DNA of 64,000 nucleotides from Arenibacter sp041392165 (GCA_041392165.1 JAWKMN010000001.1:1-64000); one strand, 5' to 3'; positions 8,830 through 18,320 are shown, counted from the first letter of the stretch. Notes: generated by a model from the sequence alone, not told the origin. Translations and numbers: made by a program.

Positions 8830-10197
8830 TTGAAATCCAACAGCCTACTATCCCAGCTTACAAATCTTGAAGGTCAACTAAATCATTTTTTGTTCGAGGA
8901 GTTAACCTCGGAGGAAGCTTCTTCATTAAAGAAATACTTTATGACCTTCAAATATCGTCTGGAGGAAAAAGTATTGGGACCAAAATCCAATGTTTACAAC
9001 TTCCTTAAAAACAATAAGGATTTTGAATTGGCCATTGGCAGTAAAGAAGGGGCAAATACGGTAAAAAGGAAACCAAAGCAGGAAGAAGGCGGGTTACTTG
9101 CTAGGGTAGCTGATGAAATTAGAACCCCGATTAACGGAATAATGGAGACGGTAGATCTTCTAAAGGAAGACAATCTAACCGAGGAGCAACTTGTTAAAAT
9201 CAATTCCATTGCCTCCCATTCCAATCATCTTTTGGATATAATCAATGCACTCTTGGAATATAAGGAGCTTACTTCGGGAAAGGAAAAATTTGAAAATATA
9301 GATTTTAATTTTCACGGTATAATTAGGGATACCGTGTATCTGTGCAGCACCCTAATAACTAATAATAATGTTACCCTAGAACTGGATTTGGATACGGAAA
9401 TACCCCAAATTATTAAAGGGGATCCATCCAAGTTGTCCCAAATTCTACTTACCCTTTTAGGAAACTCCATAAAACAGATTGATGAAGGAAGTATCCTTCT
9501 CAAGATCAGGCCAAGAAGCCAACGCGGTAATTTTCTCGTACTCGATTTTGAAATAAGGGATATGGATAAAGAAGTTTGTACAAAAGACTTGAAGCCCCCT
9601 GCAAAAGATATAGGAATTGGTTTTGTAATGGCGGAAGGCATACTGGAAATGCTAAATGGGTCCTTGGCTACTATGGCCAACCTGAATGATGGTTGCACTT
9701 ATAAGTTTAGCATCCCCTATGAAAAAACAAAACAGGTTGTAGGACATGGCAACCACTATACCAACAACAGGGATTTAGGATGGAAACCTATACGTAATTC
9801 CGATGAAAACCTTACCTCATTTTCAAAAGAAAAGGAAGTATGGGAAGTATGCCTAAACAATATATTGAAAGAGTGCATGGGAGAAATAGATCTCCTAGAA
9901 GAGTTGATAGGTCTGTTTAAACAAAATATGCTGGATTTCATCGGCAGGGCCAATGTCTATATCCCGGAAGGCAATTTTAACGGTTTGGCATTTGCCGCCC
10001 ATAAGGTTAAAACGGGACTTTCCATGATGAAGGCAGATTATCTTTTTTTCCTTGTGGATAAAATTACGATTGGCTGTAAGACCCATAGGAATCTGCCGGA
10101 AATAGGACGGTTATACGATCAATTGTTATTGGCATATCCCAAGGTGGAGAAAGCTATTGACACAGAATTGATGATCCTAAAAAGAAAGGGAAACTAA
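8830..10197 (+). CDS. Degenerate histidine kinase with C-terminal Hpt domain
   Basis: 455 residues from a TTG start. No in-frame ATG lies between the TTG and the upstream sequence I checked. The H-box reads ADEIRTPINGI (about 94-104), so the phospho-accepting His of SHEIRTP is Asp95. The N-box Asn (about 212) survives, the G1 glycines are gone (RDMDKEV) and only a remnant of G2 remains (IGIGFVMAEG). Near the C terminus AAHKVKTGLSMMKA fits an Hpt domain with His391 intact. I infer a protein that cannot autophosphorylate but may still relay phosphate. The next gene is 28 bases downstream, so they are probably co-transcribed. Confidence 0.75.
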   Translation: MKSNSLLSQLTNLEGQLNHFLFEELTSEEASSLKKYFMTFKYRLEEKVLGPKSNVYNFLKNNKDFELAIGSKEGANTVKRKPKQEEGGLLARVADEIRTPINGIMETVDLLKEDNLTEEQLVKINSIASHSNHLLDIINALLEYKELTSGKEKFENIDFNFHGIIRDTVYLCSTLITNNNVTLELDLDTEIPQIIKGDPSKLSQILLTLLGNSIKQIDEGSILLKIRPRSQRGNFLVLDFEIRDMDKEVCTKDLKPPAKDIGIGFVMAEGILEMLNGSLATMANLNDGCTYKFSIPYEKTKQVVGHGNHYTNNRDLGWKPIRNSDENLTSFSKEKEVWEVCLNNILKECMGEIDLLEELIGLFKQNMLDFIGRANVYIPEGNFNGLAFAAHKVKTGLSMMKADYLFFLVDKITIGCKTHRNLPEIGRLYDQLLLAYPKVEKAIDTELMILKRKGN

Positions 10198-10225
10198 AGG
10201 CTTATTAAAAAAGGAACACGAATAC

Positions 10226-11941
10226 ATGAATGTATCCAATGTACATAACCATCCGTTTTGGAATTTAATAGTATTGTTCCTGCTTTTGGCCGTTGGATAT
10301 GGGTTCGTCCTATACTTGTTAAGGAACTACACGCTGCCGGGAGGTAGCATGAGGAAGAAAAGAAGGAAACAACTAGGTGGAATAATATATAAGCTAATAC
10401 AATCTGCCCAAGGAAAGCTGCACATGTCCGAAAGGGAACAAATAGACCTAAAGGTAGAATTGTGGAAGCTGCTAAGGAAATCGAGCAACAAACGTATGGC
10501 CACCTCCATATTAAAGGAAATGAACTTGTATCTTGATAAGGGGGGAAATCGGATAATACAGAAAATATCCAAAGAATTTGGTCTTGGCTGGGAGGCTATG
10601 GAAAATAGGGATGCGCATGGTTCGTCCCGGGTATATAAAACCAATAATTATGTTACAAAACCAGGTTCATTGCAGAAGGAAGAGCCGAATCTTAACTTCG
10701 TTCCCATAGTAACGGATAATGGAGGCAACGATGATAGTTGTAGTTGGGAATTACAGGAAGAACCGTTGTTTGGCAACCATCCGGAATCCTCCACGGAAAA
10801 CCGCGATAGGGAAAGTTTTCAAATAAATCCATATAAGGCGATACACGGGGAAATATACGGAAGAAGCAATAAGTATTCTTATAGCAGTCCCGCTAAGGCG
10901 GAGAATTTTCTTTTAAATATAGATTTCTTGCCCTTGATCATGGAAATGGAGGAAGGGAAAGAAGCACCTGTAACCAACCTTTACGATCTGGAAGTGGAAT
11001 ATGAGGTGGTCCTGGATCCTCACTTCAAAAAACAGGTCAGTGATATATTAAAATCGCACCAAGAGAAGGAAAGCAAAACAGCTTTACAGGGAGAAGACAA
11101 TAAATTATTGGATTTGGGTGAAATGAAACTTCCTCCGGCCAAATTCTATACCGATTCTGAATTTAAAAAAGTTAAATTATTACATTCCATCGCCGAAATG
11201 GGGGATATGCGCGAGGTGCCCTTATTAAATGAAATGCTGGATGGGGAGGAGAACGAATCCATTGGCAATCTCATAAAGGAAATCATTTTCAAGTTCCTTT
11301 ACGATTGTCCTATGGATATCGATAAACAAAACACAGACAACAGAATCGTAGATTTTGGGGAACATTACGTGTTCAACCATTTATTCAACTCTTTGGATAT
11401 TGAATCGCAACTGCTCTTACTAAAGGAGATTCAGCAAATAGGAGACTTAAGCGATCTCTATTTTTTAAAGACCCTTCACGATCATCCGAATAAAACCATA
11501 GGGGAAAAGGCTAAATTGGTTTCACAAACTATAGAAGCAAAATTCCAAGCCATTCTAACTGGAGAAACACAAACCTTTTCAGGGCATAACATGGATTCAA
11601 ATAATGAAATTAACGACCCTTCAAAAGTGATCAAAGATCCTTGGATCTCTTTTGAAGCGGCAAAATCCGGTTTTATATCCACAATAGTATCCGGTCAGAA
11701 AAGCATGGATACCACCAATAGGATAACATCCCTGGATTATAGTGATGCTCCTTCCGGTAAGGAGGGGGGGAATATTGGTGACAATGATCTGTTCCATATC
11801 GATTTTGATATTACATCCTTGGAGAATATGAAGGATTACAAAAAGGACAACTATAAAAAGGGGAAAAGCATAGCGGATTTGGAGGAAATGAAATTTTTGG
11901 ACCACCTAAAGTTCCTGACCAATAAACTTTTCAAGAAGTAA
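10226..11941 (+). CDS. Membrane-anchored HEAT-repeat-like protein
   Basis: 571 residues. One N-terminal membrane helix (about 12-32, LIVLFLLLAVGYGFVLYLL) is followed by a basic stretch (RKKRRKQ), so the bulk is probably cytosolic. Two helical-repeat regions look HEAT-like: KVKLLHSIAEMGDMREVPLL and LLLKEIQQIGDLSDLYFL. A low-complexity linker (about 130-235) separates them from an N-terminal helical part. The function is unknown. Pairing with the Hpt protein just upstream suggests a shared signalling or scaffold role, which is inference only. Confidence 0.72.
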   Translation: MNVSNVHNHPFWNLIVLFLLLAVGYGFVLYLLRNYTLPGGSMRKKRRKQLGGIIYKLIQSAQGKLHMSEREQIDLKVELWKLLRKSSNKRMATSILKEMNLYLDKGGNRIIQKISKEFGLGWEAMENRDAHGSSRVYKTNNYVTKPGSLQKEEPNLNFVPIVTDNGGNDDSCSWELQEEPLFGNHPESSTENRDRESFQINPYKAIHGEIYGRSNKYSYSSPAKAENFLLNIDFLPLIMEMEEGKEAPVTNLYDLEVEYEVVLDPHFKKQVSDILKSHQEKESKTALQGEDNKLLDLGEMKLPPAKFYTDSEFKKVKLLHSIAEMGDMREVPLLNEMLDGEENESIGNLIKEIIFKFLYDCPMDIDKQNTDNRIVDFGEHYVFNHLFNSLDIESQLLLLKEIQQIGDLSDLYFLKTLHDHPNKTIGEKAKLVSQTIEAKFQAILTGETQTFSGHNMDSNNEINDPSKVIKDPWISFEAAKSGFISTIVSGQKSMDTTNRITSLDYSDAPSGKEGGNIGDNDLFHIDFDITSLENMKDYKKDNYKKGKSIADLEEMKFLDHLKFLTNKLFKK

Positions 11942-12215
11942 ATTGGCCAAAGGGTAGACCGGCAAGGGCAGGTTCTACCAAGCGGAATAGGCATCTTTGA
12001 CTTACAAAGTAAGGACTTTGCCGATAAATCCATAGAAATAGTGTTAACGGAACCATCGGCTTGTTCATTAAAAAAAGGATTAAACTTTATGGACAGTCCA
12101 TTTTACAACTAAAAAACAACGGTACACAACATTTAATTGGAAGGGAAAGGGATAGTAAATATGTTTACTATATAATTATTGACCCAAACAATAATAATTT
12201 AAACCAAGTCTTACT

Positions 12216-12314
12216 ATGTTATACGACACCTACGGAGAGGAATACCTTATATTCCTACAGGATTTAAATGAAATTTTGAGTTTAAACGAATTGACCGAGT
12301 TGGACTATATGTAG
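12216..12314 (+). CDS. Micro-ORF 1 of a related pair, 32 codons
   Basis: A 32-residue acidic open frame from ATG 12216 to TAG 12312. Its core EYLIFLQDLNEIL matches AYLNFIEDLNEIL in the next micro-ORF, and the two share the 15 bases GATTTAAATGAAATT. Similarity at both protein and DNA level suggests an ancient or recent duplication under coding constraint. The predicted form is one amphipathic helix. No family known to me. Confidence 0.45.
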   Translation: MLYDTYGEEYLIFLQDLNEILSLNELTELDYM

Positions 12315-12352
12315 TTGGGCCCGGAATTCAGAACCTAAAAACCCCTATTAAG

Positions 12353-12454
12353 ATGGCAAAACAAAATCCAGAAAATGCAGCTTATCTGAACTTCATTGAA
12401 GATTTAAATGAAATTCTTATCCATTTCAATATCAATAAATTAAGTTATTCTTAA
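12353..12454 (+). CDS. Micro-ORF 2 of a related pair, 33 codons
   Basis: A 33-residue open frame from ATG 12353 to TAA 12452, 38 bases after micro-ORF 1. It shares the pattern YLxFxxDLNEIL with its neighbour. It ends 18 bases before a perfect 17-bp terminator stem, which would place the pair at the 3' end of a transcript. It could be a free microprotein or a docking peptide for a larger partner. Nothing in the sequence decides which. Confidence 0.45.
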   Translation: MAKQNPENAAYLNFIEDLNEILIHFNINKLSYS

Positions 12455-12472
12455 ACCTATTGCTTTGGAAAC

Positions 12473-12511
12473 AAAGAGGCCCGTTAAAGAAATACTTTAA
12501 CGGGCCTCTTT
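12473..12511. terminator. Bidirectional terminator between micro-ORFs and rpoD
   Basis: A perfect 17-bp inverted repeat (arms 12473-12489 and 12495-12511, loop AAATA) with A/T runs at the base on both strands. It sits between convergent genes, so it can serve both. Confidence 0.85.
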
Positions 12512-12523
12512 GTTTTTGGGCAT

Positions 12524-13387
12524 CTATCCCAAATAGGTTTTGAGCAATTTGCTTCTGGAGTTGTGGCGAAGCTTTCTAATGGCTTTTTCCCTTATCTGCC
12601 TCACCCGTTCACGGGTAAGGTCAAAAGTAAGTCCTATCTCCGCCAAGGTCATGGATTGCTGATCTCCAATGCCATAATACAATTTAACTACATCGGCCTC
12701 CCTTTGGGAAAGCGTTTCCAAAGCCCTGTTGATTTCTGTATTTAAGGACTGCCGTAAAAGAAACATATCCGGTTTTGGGGACTCTCCGGACCTGACTACA
12801 TCGTACAGATTGGAATCTTCCCCCTCCTTTAAAGGTGCATCCATGGATACGTGTCTGTCCGAATTTTTCAAGGATTGTTTTACCTCGTTGACGGACATTT
12901 CCAATTCATTGGCTATCTCCTCGGGAGATGGCGGCCTTTGATGGGCCTGCTCCAAATAAGAAAATGTTTTTTTTATTTTATTGATGGAGCCTATCTTGTT
13001 CAGTGGTAAGCGTACCACTCTGGATTGTTCGGCCAGTGCCTGTAGAATAGCCTGACGTATCCACCAAACGGCATACGATATAAATTTAAACCCCCTTGTT
13101 TCATCAAAACGCTTGGCCGCCTTTACCAAGCCTACATTCCCCTCATTGATCAAATCCGGGAGCTTTAACCCTTGATTCTGATATTGTTTGGCAACAGAAA
13201 CCACAAATCTTAGATTTGCCGTTGTTAGCCTATCCAAGGCAACTTGATCCCCATCCCTTATTTTTTGAGCCAGTTCTACCTCCTCATTGGCCGTGATCAA
13301 CTCAATTTTACTGATATCCTGCAGATATTTGTCCAGTGATTTTGATTCCCTATTGGTAACCTGCTTGATGATCTTTAGTTGCCTCAT
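12524..13387 (-). CDS. rpoD: RNA polymerase primary sigma factor
   Basis: 287 residues, the short primary sigma-70 typical of Bacteroidota, without the long region 1.1 and non-conserved insert. Region 2 has ANLRFVVSVAKQYQNQGL and DLINEGNVGLVKAAKRFDET, then GFKFISYAVWWIRQAI. Region 3 follows at about 125-200. Region 4.2 has TRERVRQIREKAIRKLR. It directs housekeeping transcription from TTTG/TAnnTTTG promoters. It has its own terminator and no co-oriented neighbour. Confidence 0.97.
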   Translation of the reverse strand: MRQLKIIKQVTNRESKSLDKYLQDISKIELITANEEVELAQKIRDGDQVALDRLTTANLRFVVSVAKQYQNQGLKLPDLINEGNVGLVKAAKRFDETRGFKFISYAVWWIRQAILQALAEQSRVVRLPLNKIGSINKIKKTFSYLEQAHQRPPSPEEIANELEMSVNEVKQSLKNSDRHVSMDAPLKEGEDSNLYDVVRSGESPKPDMFLLRQSLNTEINRALETLSQREADVVKLYYGIGDQQSMTLAEIGLTFDLTRERVRQIREKAIRKLRHNSRSKLLKTYLG

Positions 13388-13606
13388 ATATTTTTATTTG
13401 GAATTTGAAACGTTAATCTCTCATTATACTTTTTTTTTATGTCTTTTCCAAAGGAAGCTGCATTACTTTATACATAATTTATGAGAAGTTTATGATATTC
13501 CTTGTCCCTATCAATTATTAAAGTAATAATTTTCTCCCAGGTGCTGTTTTTTGGTTTTTAAATAAGAAATTACAGTTTATAGGTTCAAAATCAATTAATT
13601 GGGAGA

Positions 13607-14116
13607 ATGGGCAAAAGAGCATTGGTCAACTATTTATCGGAATTAAAAAAAAGGGAATTGGAAGAGCAATTACTGGATCTGTACCTCAGATTCCCGGAGG
13701 TAAAGGAATATTACGATTTTGTTTTCAACCCTAAGGAGGATAAACTGGTGCAGGATGCCAAGATAAAGATCTCCAACGAATACTTCCCCCTGAAAAGAAA
13801 AAGGCCCAAAGCAAGGAGGTCCGTTGCGCAAAAAAACATAAAACACTTCCTTAAATTGGGGGTAGATCCACATATAACTGCAGATCTTATGTTGTACAAT
13901 CTGGAGGTGGCACAATCCTTTTCACTGGAGAAGAATGTCCCTGAGTCTTTCTACAAAAGTATGGGGAACTCTTTTAACGAACTGGTCCGGTTTATTTCCG
14001 TAAACGCCCTTATAAGCGATTTTAAACACAGAATCGTTGCCTGTTACCTATTTGCCCAAGATCACCTTTGGCCCAACAGGGAGGACTTCTCAAAGTCTTT
14101 GGATATTCTGGACTAG
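13607..14116 (+). CDS. DUF6155 family protein
   Basis: 169 residues, basic and mostly helical, starting MGKRALVNYLSELKKRELEEQ, which I recognise as the DUF6155 pattern seen in Bacteroidota. Function unknown. The KRKRPKARRS segment (about 63-72) could bind nucleic acid, which is a guess from charge alone. Divergent from rpoD, about 220 bases upstream. Confidence 0.75.
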   Translation: MGKRALVNYLSELKKRELEEQLLDLYLRFPEVKEYYDFVFNPKEDKLVQDAKIKISNEYFPLKRKRPKARRSVAQKNIKHFLKLGVDPHITADLMLYNLEVAQSFSLEKNVPESFYKSMGNSFNELVRFISVNALISDFKHRIVACYLFAQDHLWPNREDFSKSLDILD

Positions 14117-14313
14117 CCAATATGTAGTTCTTTGCCCTCCCTTTTCAATCTATTCATGTATCTTGTCCTAGTGGGGTGAGCCGAAAAAAAGATCCCTACA
14201 CTGGAGAGTTCTTTCCTTAAATTTGGGCAGAGACCAATTCCAATTTCATGTTTTTGCCCTGTAAATTTGAAACCGGCACAAAAAACCCTTAATTTTGTAA
14301 GGTTTGATTTTCC
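14113..14313 (-). other. Open frame without a start codon, possible gene remnant
   Basis: 67 codons stay open on the minus strand, and the stop codon overlaps the stop of the DUF6155 gene. There is no usable start. The end reads FFSAHPTRTRYMNRLKREG, which loosely recalls the SHPxxxxRIxxL end of M48 metallopeptidases. A chance open frame of this length is quite possible. Confidence 0.2.
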
Positions 14314-14338
14314 TTAATTAAAAAATATCATTTTCCAT

Positions 14339-15850
14339 TTGGAGCTGTCTAAAGAAAGTACGGAAAAAACCCTTTATGATTATCAAGAGGAAGATCTGAA
14401 CACGATATTCAAGTGTTTGGAGGAATCCCCGGACGATATGAACCTTTTGTACCAACTGCCCACCGGTGGAGGTAAAACCGTTGTTTTTTCGGAAATTGCC
14501 AAAAGATATATTTATAATACCAATAAAAAGGTAGTAGTTCTAACCCATAGAATTGAATTGAGTAGCCAAACCTCCAAAATGTTAAAGGGTTTTGGGGTTA
14601 AAAATAAAATCATCAATAGCGAGGTAAAGGAGTTGCAGGACCAAGACCAATATATGTGCTTTGTGGCCATGGTGGAAACCCTTAACAACAGACTTCAGGA
14701 TGACAAGGTCAAGATCAATGATATTGGCCTTGTCATTATTGATGAGGCACATTACAATTCCTTTAGAAAATTATTTAAATATTTTAAAAAATCCATCATT
14801 CTTGGGGTTACTGCAACACCTTTAAGTTCCAATATAAAACTCCCTATGAAGGACCACTATCAGAAGTTGATCGTAGGGGAATCCATATCATCGCTCATTG
14901 AAAAGAATTTTTTGGCCAGGGCCAATATGTACAATTACGATGTTAGCCTTAAAAGCTTAAAATTGGGCATAAGCGGCGACTATACGGTAAAATCCTCGGA
15001 TGAGCTGTACGGCAACCAGAACATGCTTACCAAACTGGTCAATGCCTATGAAGAGATAGCCAAAGGCACTAAAACCCTTATTTTCAACAATGGTATAAAT
15101 ACTTCTTTGTATGTTCTGGACACCTTTAAGAAAGCAGGCTACAACATTCGGCATTTGGATAATAAGAACAGTGCTTCCGAGCGTAAGGAAATTTTAAAAT
15201 GGTTTTCAAAAACCCCTGACGCCATACTTACCTCCGTAAGTATATTGACTACGGGATTTGACGAACCCACTGTGGAAACCATTATTTTGAATAGGGCAAC
15301 AAAATCCTTGACCCTTTATTTTCAAATGATAGGGCGGGGATCCAGAATATTGCCGAACAAAAATGAATTCTCAGTGGTGGATCTTGGGAACAATATGGCC
15401 CGATTTGGTCTATGGAACGCCCCCATAGATTGGCAGGAAATTTTTCATTTCCCGGATTTTTATTTGGAAAGCATAAAGAATGATGAAGAAATAGAGCGGG
15501 ATTTTGTGTATGAGATGCCGGCCGACCTCAAAGCCTTGTTCGGCAAGTCCAAAAATATCGAATTTGACATCAAGGCAGAATACAAAAGGGTTTTTGCCCA
15601 GGGACTTAAGTCCAAAACCGTACTGGAGAACAGTATTGAACAGCATGCCACCATATGTGTAGAAAATAGTGATGATGTATTTGACGCCCGTATCCTGGCC
15701 AAAAAACTAAAGGAAGAGATCGCTTATCGTGTGCGCCAATATTCCTATTGTATAATGAACAATACCAAAAATTACAAGGAATGGTTGGAAGAGGATTATG
15801 AGCGAAAACTGCGTTCCAAAATATCCCAGAAATTCGCCAAGCGATTATAG
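14339..15850 (+). CDS. DEAD/DEAH-box superfamily 2 helicase
   Basis: 503 residues from a TTG start (an in-frame TAA lies shortly upstream). Walker A is PTGGGKT at about 41-47 and Walker B is DEAH at 135-138. GVTATP follows, and the second RecA domain carries TTGFDEPTVE and QMIGRGSR. The order matches the SSL2/RAD25-like helicases that many genomes carry as small ATP-dependent helicases. The C-terminal 110 residues are helical and unassigned. A glycosyltransferase gene begins 5 bases after its stop. Confidence 0.9.
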   Translation: MELSKESTEKTLYDYQEEDLNTIFKCLEESPDDMNLLYQLPTGGGKTVVFSEIAKRYIYNTNKKVVVLTHRIELSSQTSKMLKGFGVKNKIINSEVKELQDQDQYMCFVAMVETLNNRLQDDKVKINDIGLVIIDEAHYNSFRKLFKYFKKSIILGVTATPLSSNIKLPMKDHYQKLIVGESISSLIEKNFLARANMYNYDVSLKSLKLGISGDYTVKSSDELYGNQNMLTKLVNAYEEIAKGTKTLIFNNGINTSLYVLDTFKKAGYNIRHLDNKNSASERKEILKWFSKTPDAILTSVSILTTGFDEPTVETIILNRATKSLTLYFQMIGRGSRILPNKNEFSVVDLGNNMARFGLWNAPIDWQEIFHFPDFYLESIKNDEEIERDFVYEMPADLKALFGKSKNIEFDIKAEYKRVFAQGLKSKTVLENSIEQHATICVENSDDVFDARILAKKLKEEIAYRVRQYSYCIMNNTKNYKEWLEEDYERKLRSKISQKFAKRL

Positions 15851-15855
15851 AATAC

Positions 15856-17109
15856 ATGCGCCCAAAACCGGATAAAAAAATATTGATCATTGGCTATGTG
15901 TGGCCGGAGCCGGGTACTACGGCGGCAGGGGAAAGAATGTTACAATTGGTGCATTTCTTTTTGAAGGAAAATTATCGGATTACTTTTGCTTCAACGGCTG
16001 TAGAAAGTCAATTCTCCGCCGATTTGGAGAACCTTGGGGTGCGCAAAGCAACCATTTTGCTCAATCATTCCAGTTTTGATGATTTTATTAGGGCCCTGGA
16101 TCCGGATATAGTGCTTTTTGATCGTTTTATGACAGAGGAACAATTTGGATGGCGCGTTGTTGAATGTGTGCCAAATGCCCTGCGTATATTGGATACCGAA
16201 GATTTACACTCCCTTAGATCGGCCAGACAATTGGCGTACAAAAAAGGTATTTCCTTTACGGAAGCGTTTTGGTTGGATCAAGACCGGACAAAAAGGGAAG
16301 TGGCCAGCATTTATAGATGCGATCTTAGTTTGATCATTTCCCTATATGAAATGGAACTTCTTGTGAATACTCTGAAGCTCAATCCCAATCTACTCATGCA
16401 TTTACCGATGATGTATGAAGCCATTGACGATGCTAAACAGAACAATTGGCTCCATTTTGACCAAAAAAAAGATTTCGTCTGTATCGGTAATGGGAAACAC
16501 GCACCAAATATAAACGCGGTACAAACCCTTAATAAAGACATTTGGCCCTTGATCCGCAAGGAATTGCCCCTTGCCCAACTATTTGTTTACGGAGCATATA
16601 TGCCAGAAAGTGTTAAACAATTGAACAATCCAAAACAGGGATTCCATATTATGGGACACGCCCATGATGCAGATGAGGTCCTATCCCGATCCAGACTTAT
16701 ACTGGTTCCCTTAAACTTTGGAGCGGGAATTAAAGGAAAATTGCTGAACGGGATGCTGAACGGCACTCCCAGTATTACTACAGAAATTGGTGCTGAAGGT
16801 ATCTGTGAAAATTTGCCATGGAGCGGAATAATTACCAATGATAGGGAGGCTTTTGCCAAGGCTGCCATTTTCCTTTACCAAAATATAAATGAGTGGTCCA
16901 ATGCCAGACAACATGGAATTGACATTATAAATAGTATTTACAACAAAGCTGTTTTGCATAAAGAACTAAGGGCTAGGATAGGGGCCCTTATCAAGAACTT
17001 AAAAGCGCATAGGTCCGGCAATTTTATGGGGGCCATGCTCTTGCACCATACTATGGCTGGTACCAAATTCATGTCCAAGTGGATTGAGGAAAAAAATAGC
17101 AATTCTTAA
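15856..17109 (+). CDS. GT4-like glycosyltransferase
   Basis: 417 residues with two Rossmann-like halves. The N terminus has ILIIGYVWPEPGTTAAGERM. The C-terminal donor-binding half has LVPLNFGAGIKGKLLNGMLN followed by GTPSITTEIGAEG, the nucleotide-sugar site of GT-B/GT4 enzymes. The substrate is unknown. No signal peptide or membrane helix. It follows the helicase with a 5-base gap, so they probably share a transcript despite unrelated functions. The predicted acceptor could be a surface glycan, but no other glycan genes are near. Confidence 0.82.
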   Translation: MRPKPDKKILIIGYVWPEPGTTAAGERMLQLVHFFLKENYRITFASTAVESQFSADLENLGVRKATILLNHSSFDDFIRALDPDIVLFDRFMTEEQFGWRVVECVPNALRILDTEDLHSLRSARQLAYKKGISFTEAFWLDQDRTKREVASIYRCDLSLIISLYEMELLVNTLKLNPNLLMHLPMMYEAIDDAKQNNWLHFDQKKDFVCIGNGKHAPNINAVQTLNKDIWPLIRKELPLAQLFVYGAYMPESVKQLNNPKQGFHIMGHAHDADEVLSRSRLILVPLNFGAGIKGKLLNGMLNGTPSITTEIGAEGICENLPWSGIITNDREAFAKAAIFLYQNINEWSNARQHGIDIINSIYNKAVLHKELRARIGALIKNLKAHRSGNFMGAMLLHHTMAGTKFMSKWIEEKNSNS

Positions 17110-17132
17110 TTGGGAAAAAACATGGATACAAG

Positions 17133-17160
17133 TTTGCCAAAATAAAGAGTATTATCTTTG
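17133..17160 (+). promoter_or_regulatory. menB: Candidate promoter for menB
   Basis: TTTG at 17133-17136 and TATCTTTG at 17153-17160 (consensus TAnnTTTG), separated by 16 bases. The menB ATG follows 24 bases later. This is the best-looking flavobacterial promoter in the window, although the spacer is a little short. Confidence 0.6.
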
Positions 17161-17183
17161 ATAACCGTTAAACCATTTTTGAA

Positions 17184-18029
17184 ATGCAGAAGAAAATTGA
17201 TTGGAAAGTAGTTAGGGAATTTGAGGATATCACCTATAAAAAATGTGGTGGTGTAGCCAGAATTGCCTTTAACAGGCCCAATGTTAGAAATGCCTTTAGG
17301 CCCAAGACCACAAGCGAATTGTATCAGGCATTTTATGATGCCCAGGAAGACACCAGTATCGGTGTTGTGTTACTTTCAGGAGAAGGTCCGTCTACCAAAG
17401 ATGGGGTATATTCCTTTTGTAGTGGGGGAGACCAAAAGGCCAGAGGGCATAAGGGCTATGTTGGGGAAGACGGTATGCACCGTTTAAATATTTTGGAAGT
17501 TCAGCGACTTATAAGGTTTATGCCCAAGGTGGTCATTGCCGTAGTTCCGGGATGGGCCGTGGGAGGTGGCCACAGCTTGCACGTGGTCTGCGATCTTACC
17601 CTTGCCAGTAAGGAACATGCCATCTTTAAACAAACGGATGCGGATGTAACCAGTTTTGATGGCGGCTACGGATCGGCCTACCTGGCCAAGATGGTGGGAC
17701 AAAAAAAGGCCAGGGAGATATTTTTTCTGGGCAGGAACTATTCGGCCCAGGAGGCGTTTGAAATGGGAATGGTAAATGCGGTTATTCCCCATGGGGAGTT
17801 GGAAGACACAGCATACGATTGGGCCCTGGAAATACTTGAAAAATCGCCAACTTCCATTAAGATGCTGAAATTTGCCATGAACCTTACCGATGACGGGATG
17901 GTAGGACAGCAGGTATTTGCCGGGGAAGCTACAAGATTGGCCTATATGACGGAAGAAGCAAAAGAAGGTAGGAATGCCTTTTTGGAAAAACGCAAACCCA
18001 ATTTTGGCAAGAACAATTGGATCCCTTAA
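17184..18029 (+). CDS. menB: 1,4-dihydroxy-2-naphthoyl-CoA synthase
   Basis: 281 residues of the crotonase fold. MenB closes the second ring of the naphthoquinone in menaquinone synthesis, converting o-succinylbenzoyl-CoA. Visible motifs are the oxyanion-hole FCSGGDQKARG and WAVGGGHSLH, and the MenB-specific TDADVTSFDGGYGSAYL. Length is normal. The other men genes are not in the window, so the pathway is split. A hairpin in the following repeat element may terminate the transcript. Confidence 0.95.
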   Translation: MQKKIDWKVVREFEDITYKKCGGVARIAFNRPNVRNAFRPKTTSELYQAFYDAQEDTSIGVVLLSGEGPSTKDGVYSFCSGGDQKARGHKGYVGEDGMHRLNILEVQRLIRFMPKVVIAVVPGWAVGGGHSLHVVCDLTLASKEHAIFKQTDADVTSFDGGYGSAYLAKMVGQKKAREIFFLGRNYSAQEAFEMGMVNAVIPHGELEDTAYDWALEILEKSPTSIKMLKFAMNLTDDGMVGQQVFAGEATRLAYMTEEAKEGRNAFLEKRKPNFGKNNWIP

Positions 18030-18062
18030 TTATTAAGACCTAATGGTTTTCAAAAACCATGG

Positions 18063-18145
18063 AAACTAAAAAGAGCCCTGACTTTTGGATCAAGGCTCCT
18101 TTACGAGAACACTATATGAAAATGAAAAATCCTTTATTTCTTTAT
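18063..18145 (+). repeat. Hairpin plus MKMK mini-ORF element, copy 1
   Basis: Begins AAACTAAAAAGAGCC, then a hairpin closed by GAGCC/GGCTC, then a 29-base stretch identical to the second copy that includes TTACGAGAACACTATATG. The ATG opens a 16-codon frame starting MKMK. Copy 2 is at 19096-19190. The rest of 18146-18320 holds no supported gene. Confidence 0.6.
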
Positions 18146-18320
18146 TACGTAGCCAAAGTAGTATAGAAAACCGTTATGTGGAAACTATTGTTGTAAAGAG
18201 GTCAAAAGTTGTGGTAGGACTGGAAAAATTTGTTATCTGGACAACTAAATTAGTATGCAGTGGGTTTTGGAACGGATTGGATGATATGTTGGCAAAAAAC
18301 GGAGTAGTTAATACCAAAAT

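Noticed and set aside
12061..12267. A 68-codon open frame from TTG over micro-ORF 1
   Set aside because: It overlaps micro-ORF 1 in another frame, begins with TTG, has a poor composition (NNNN) and no recognisable pattern.
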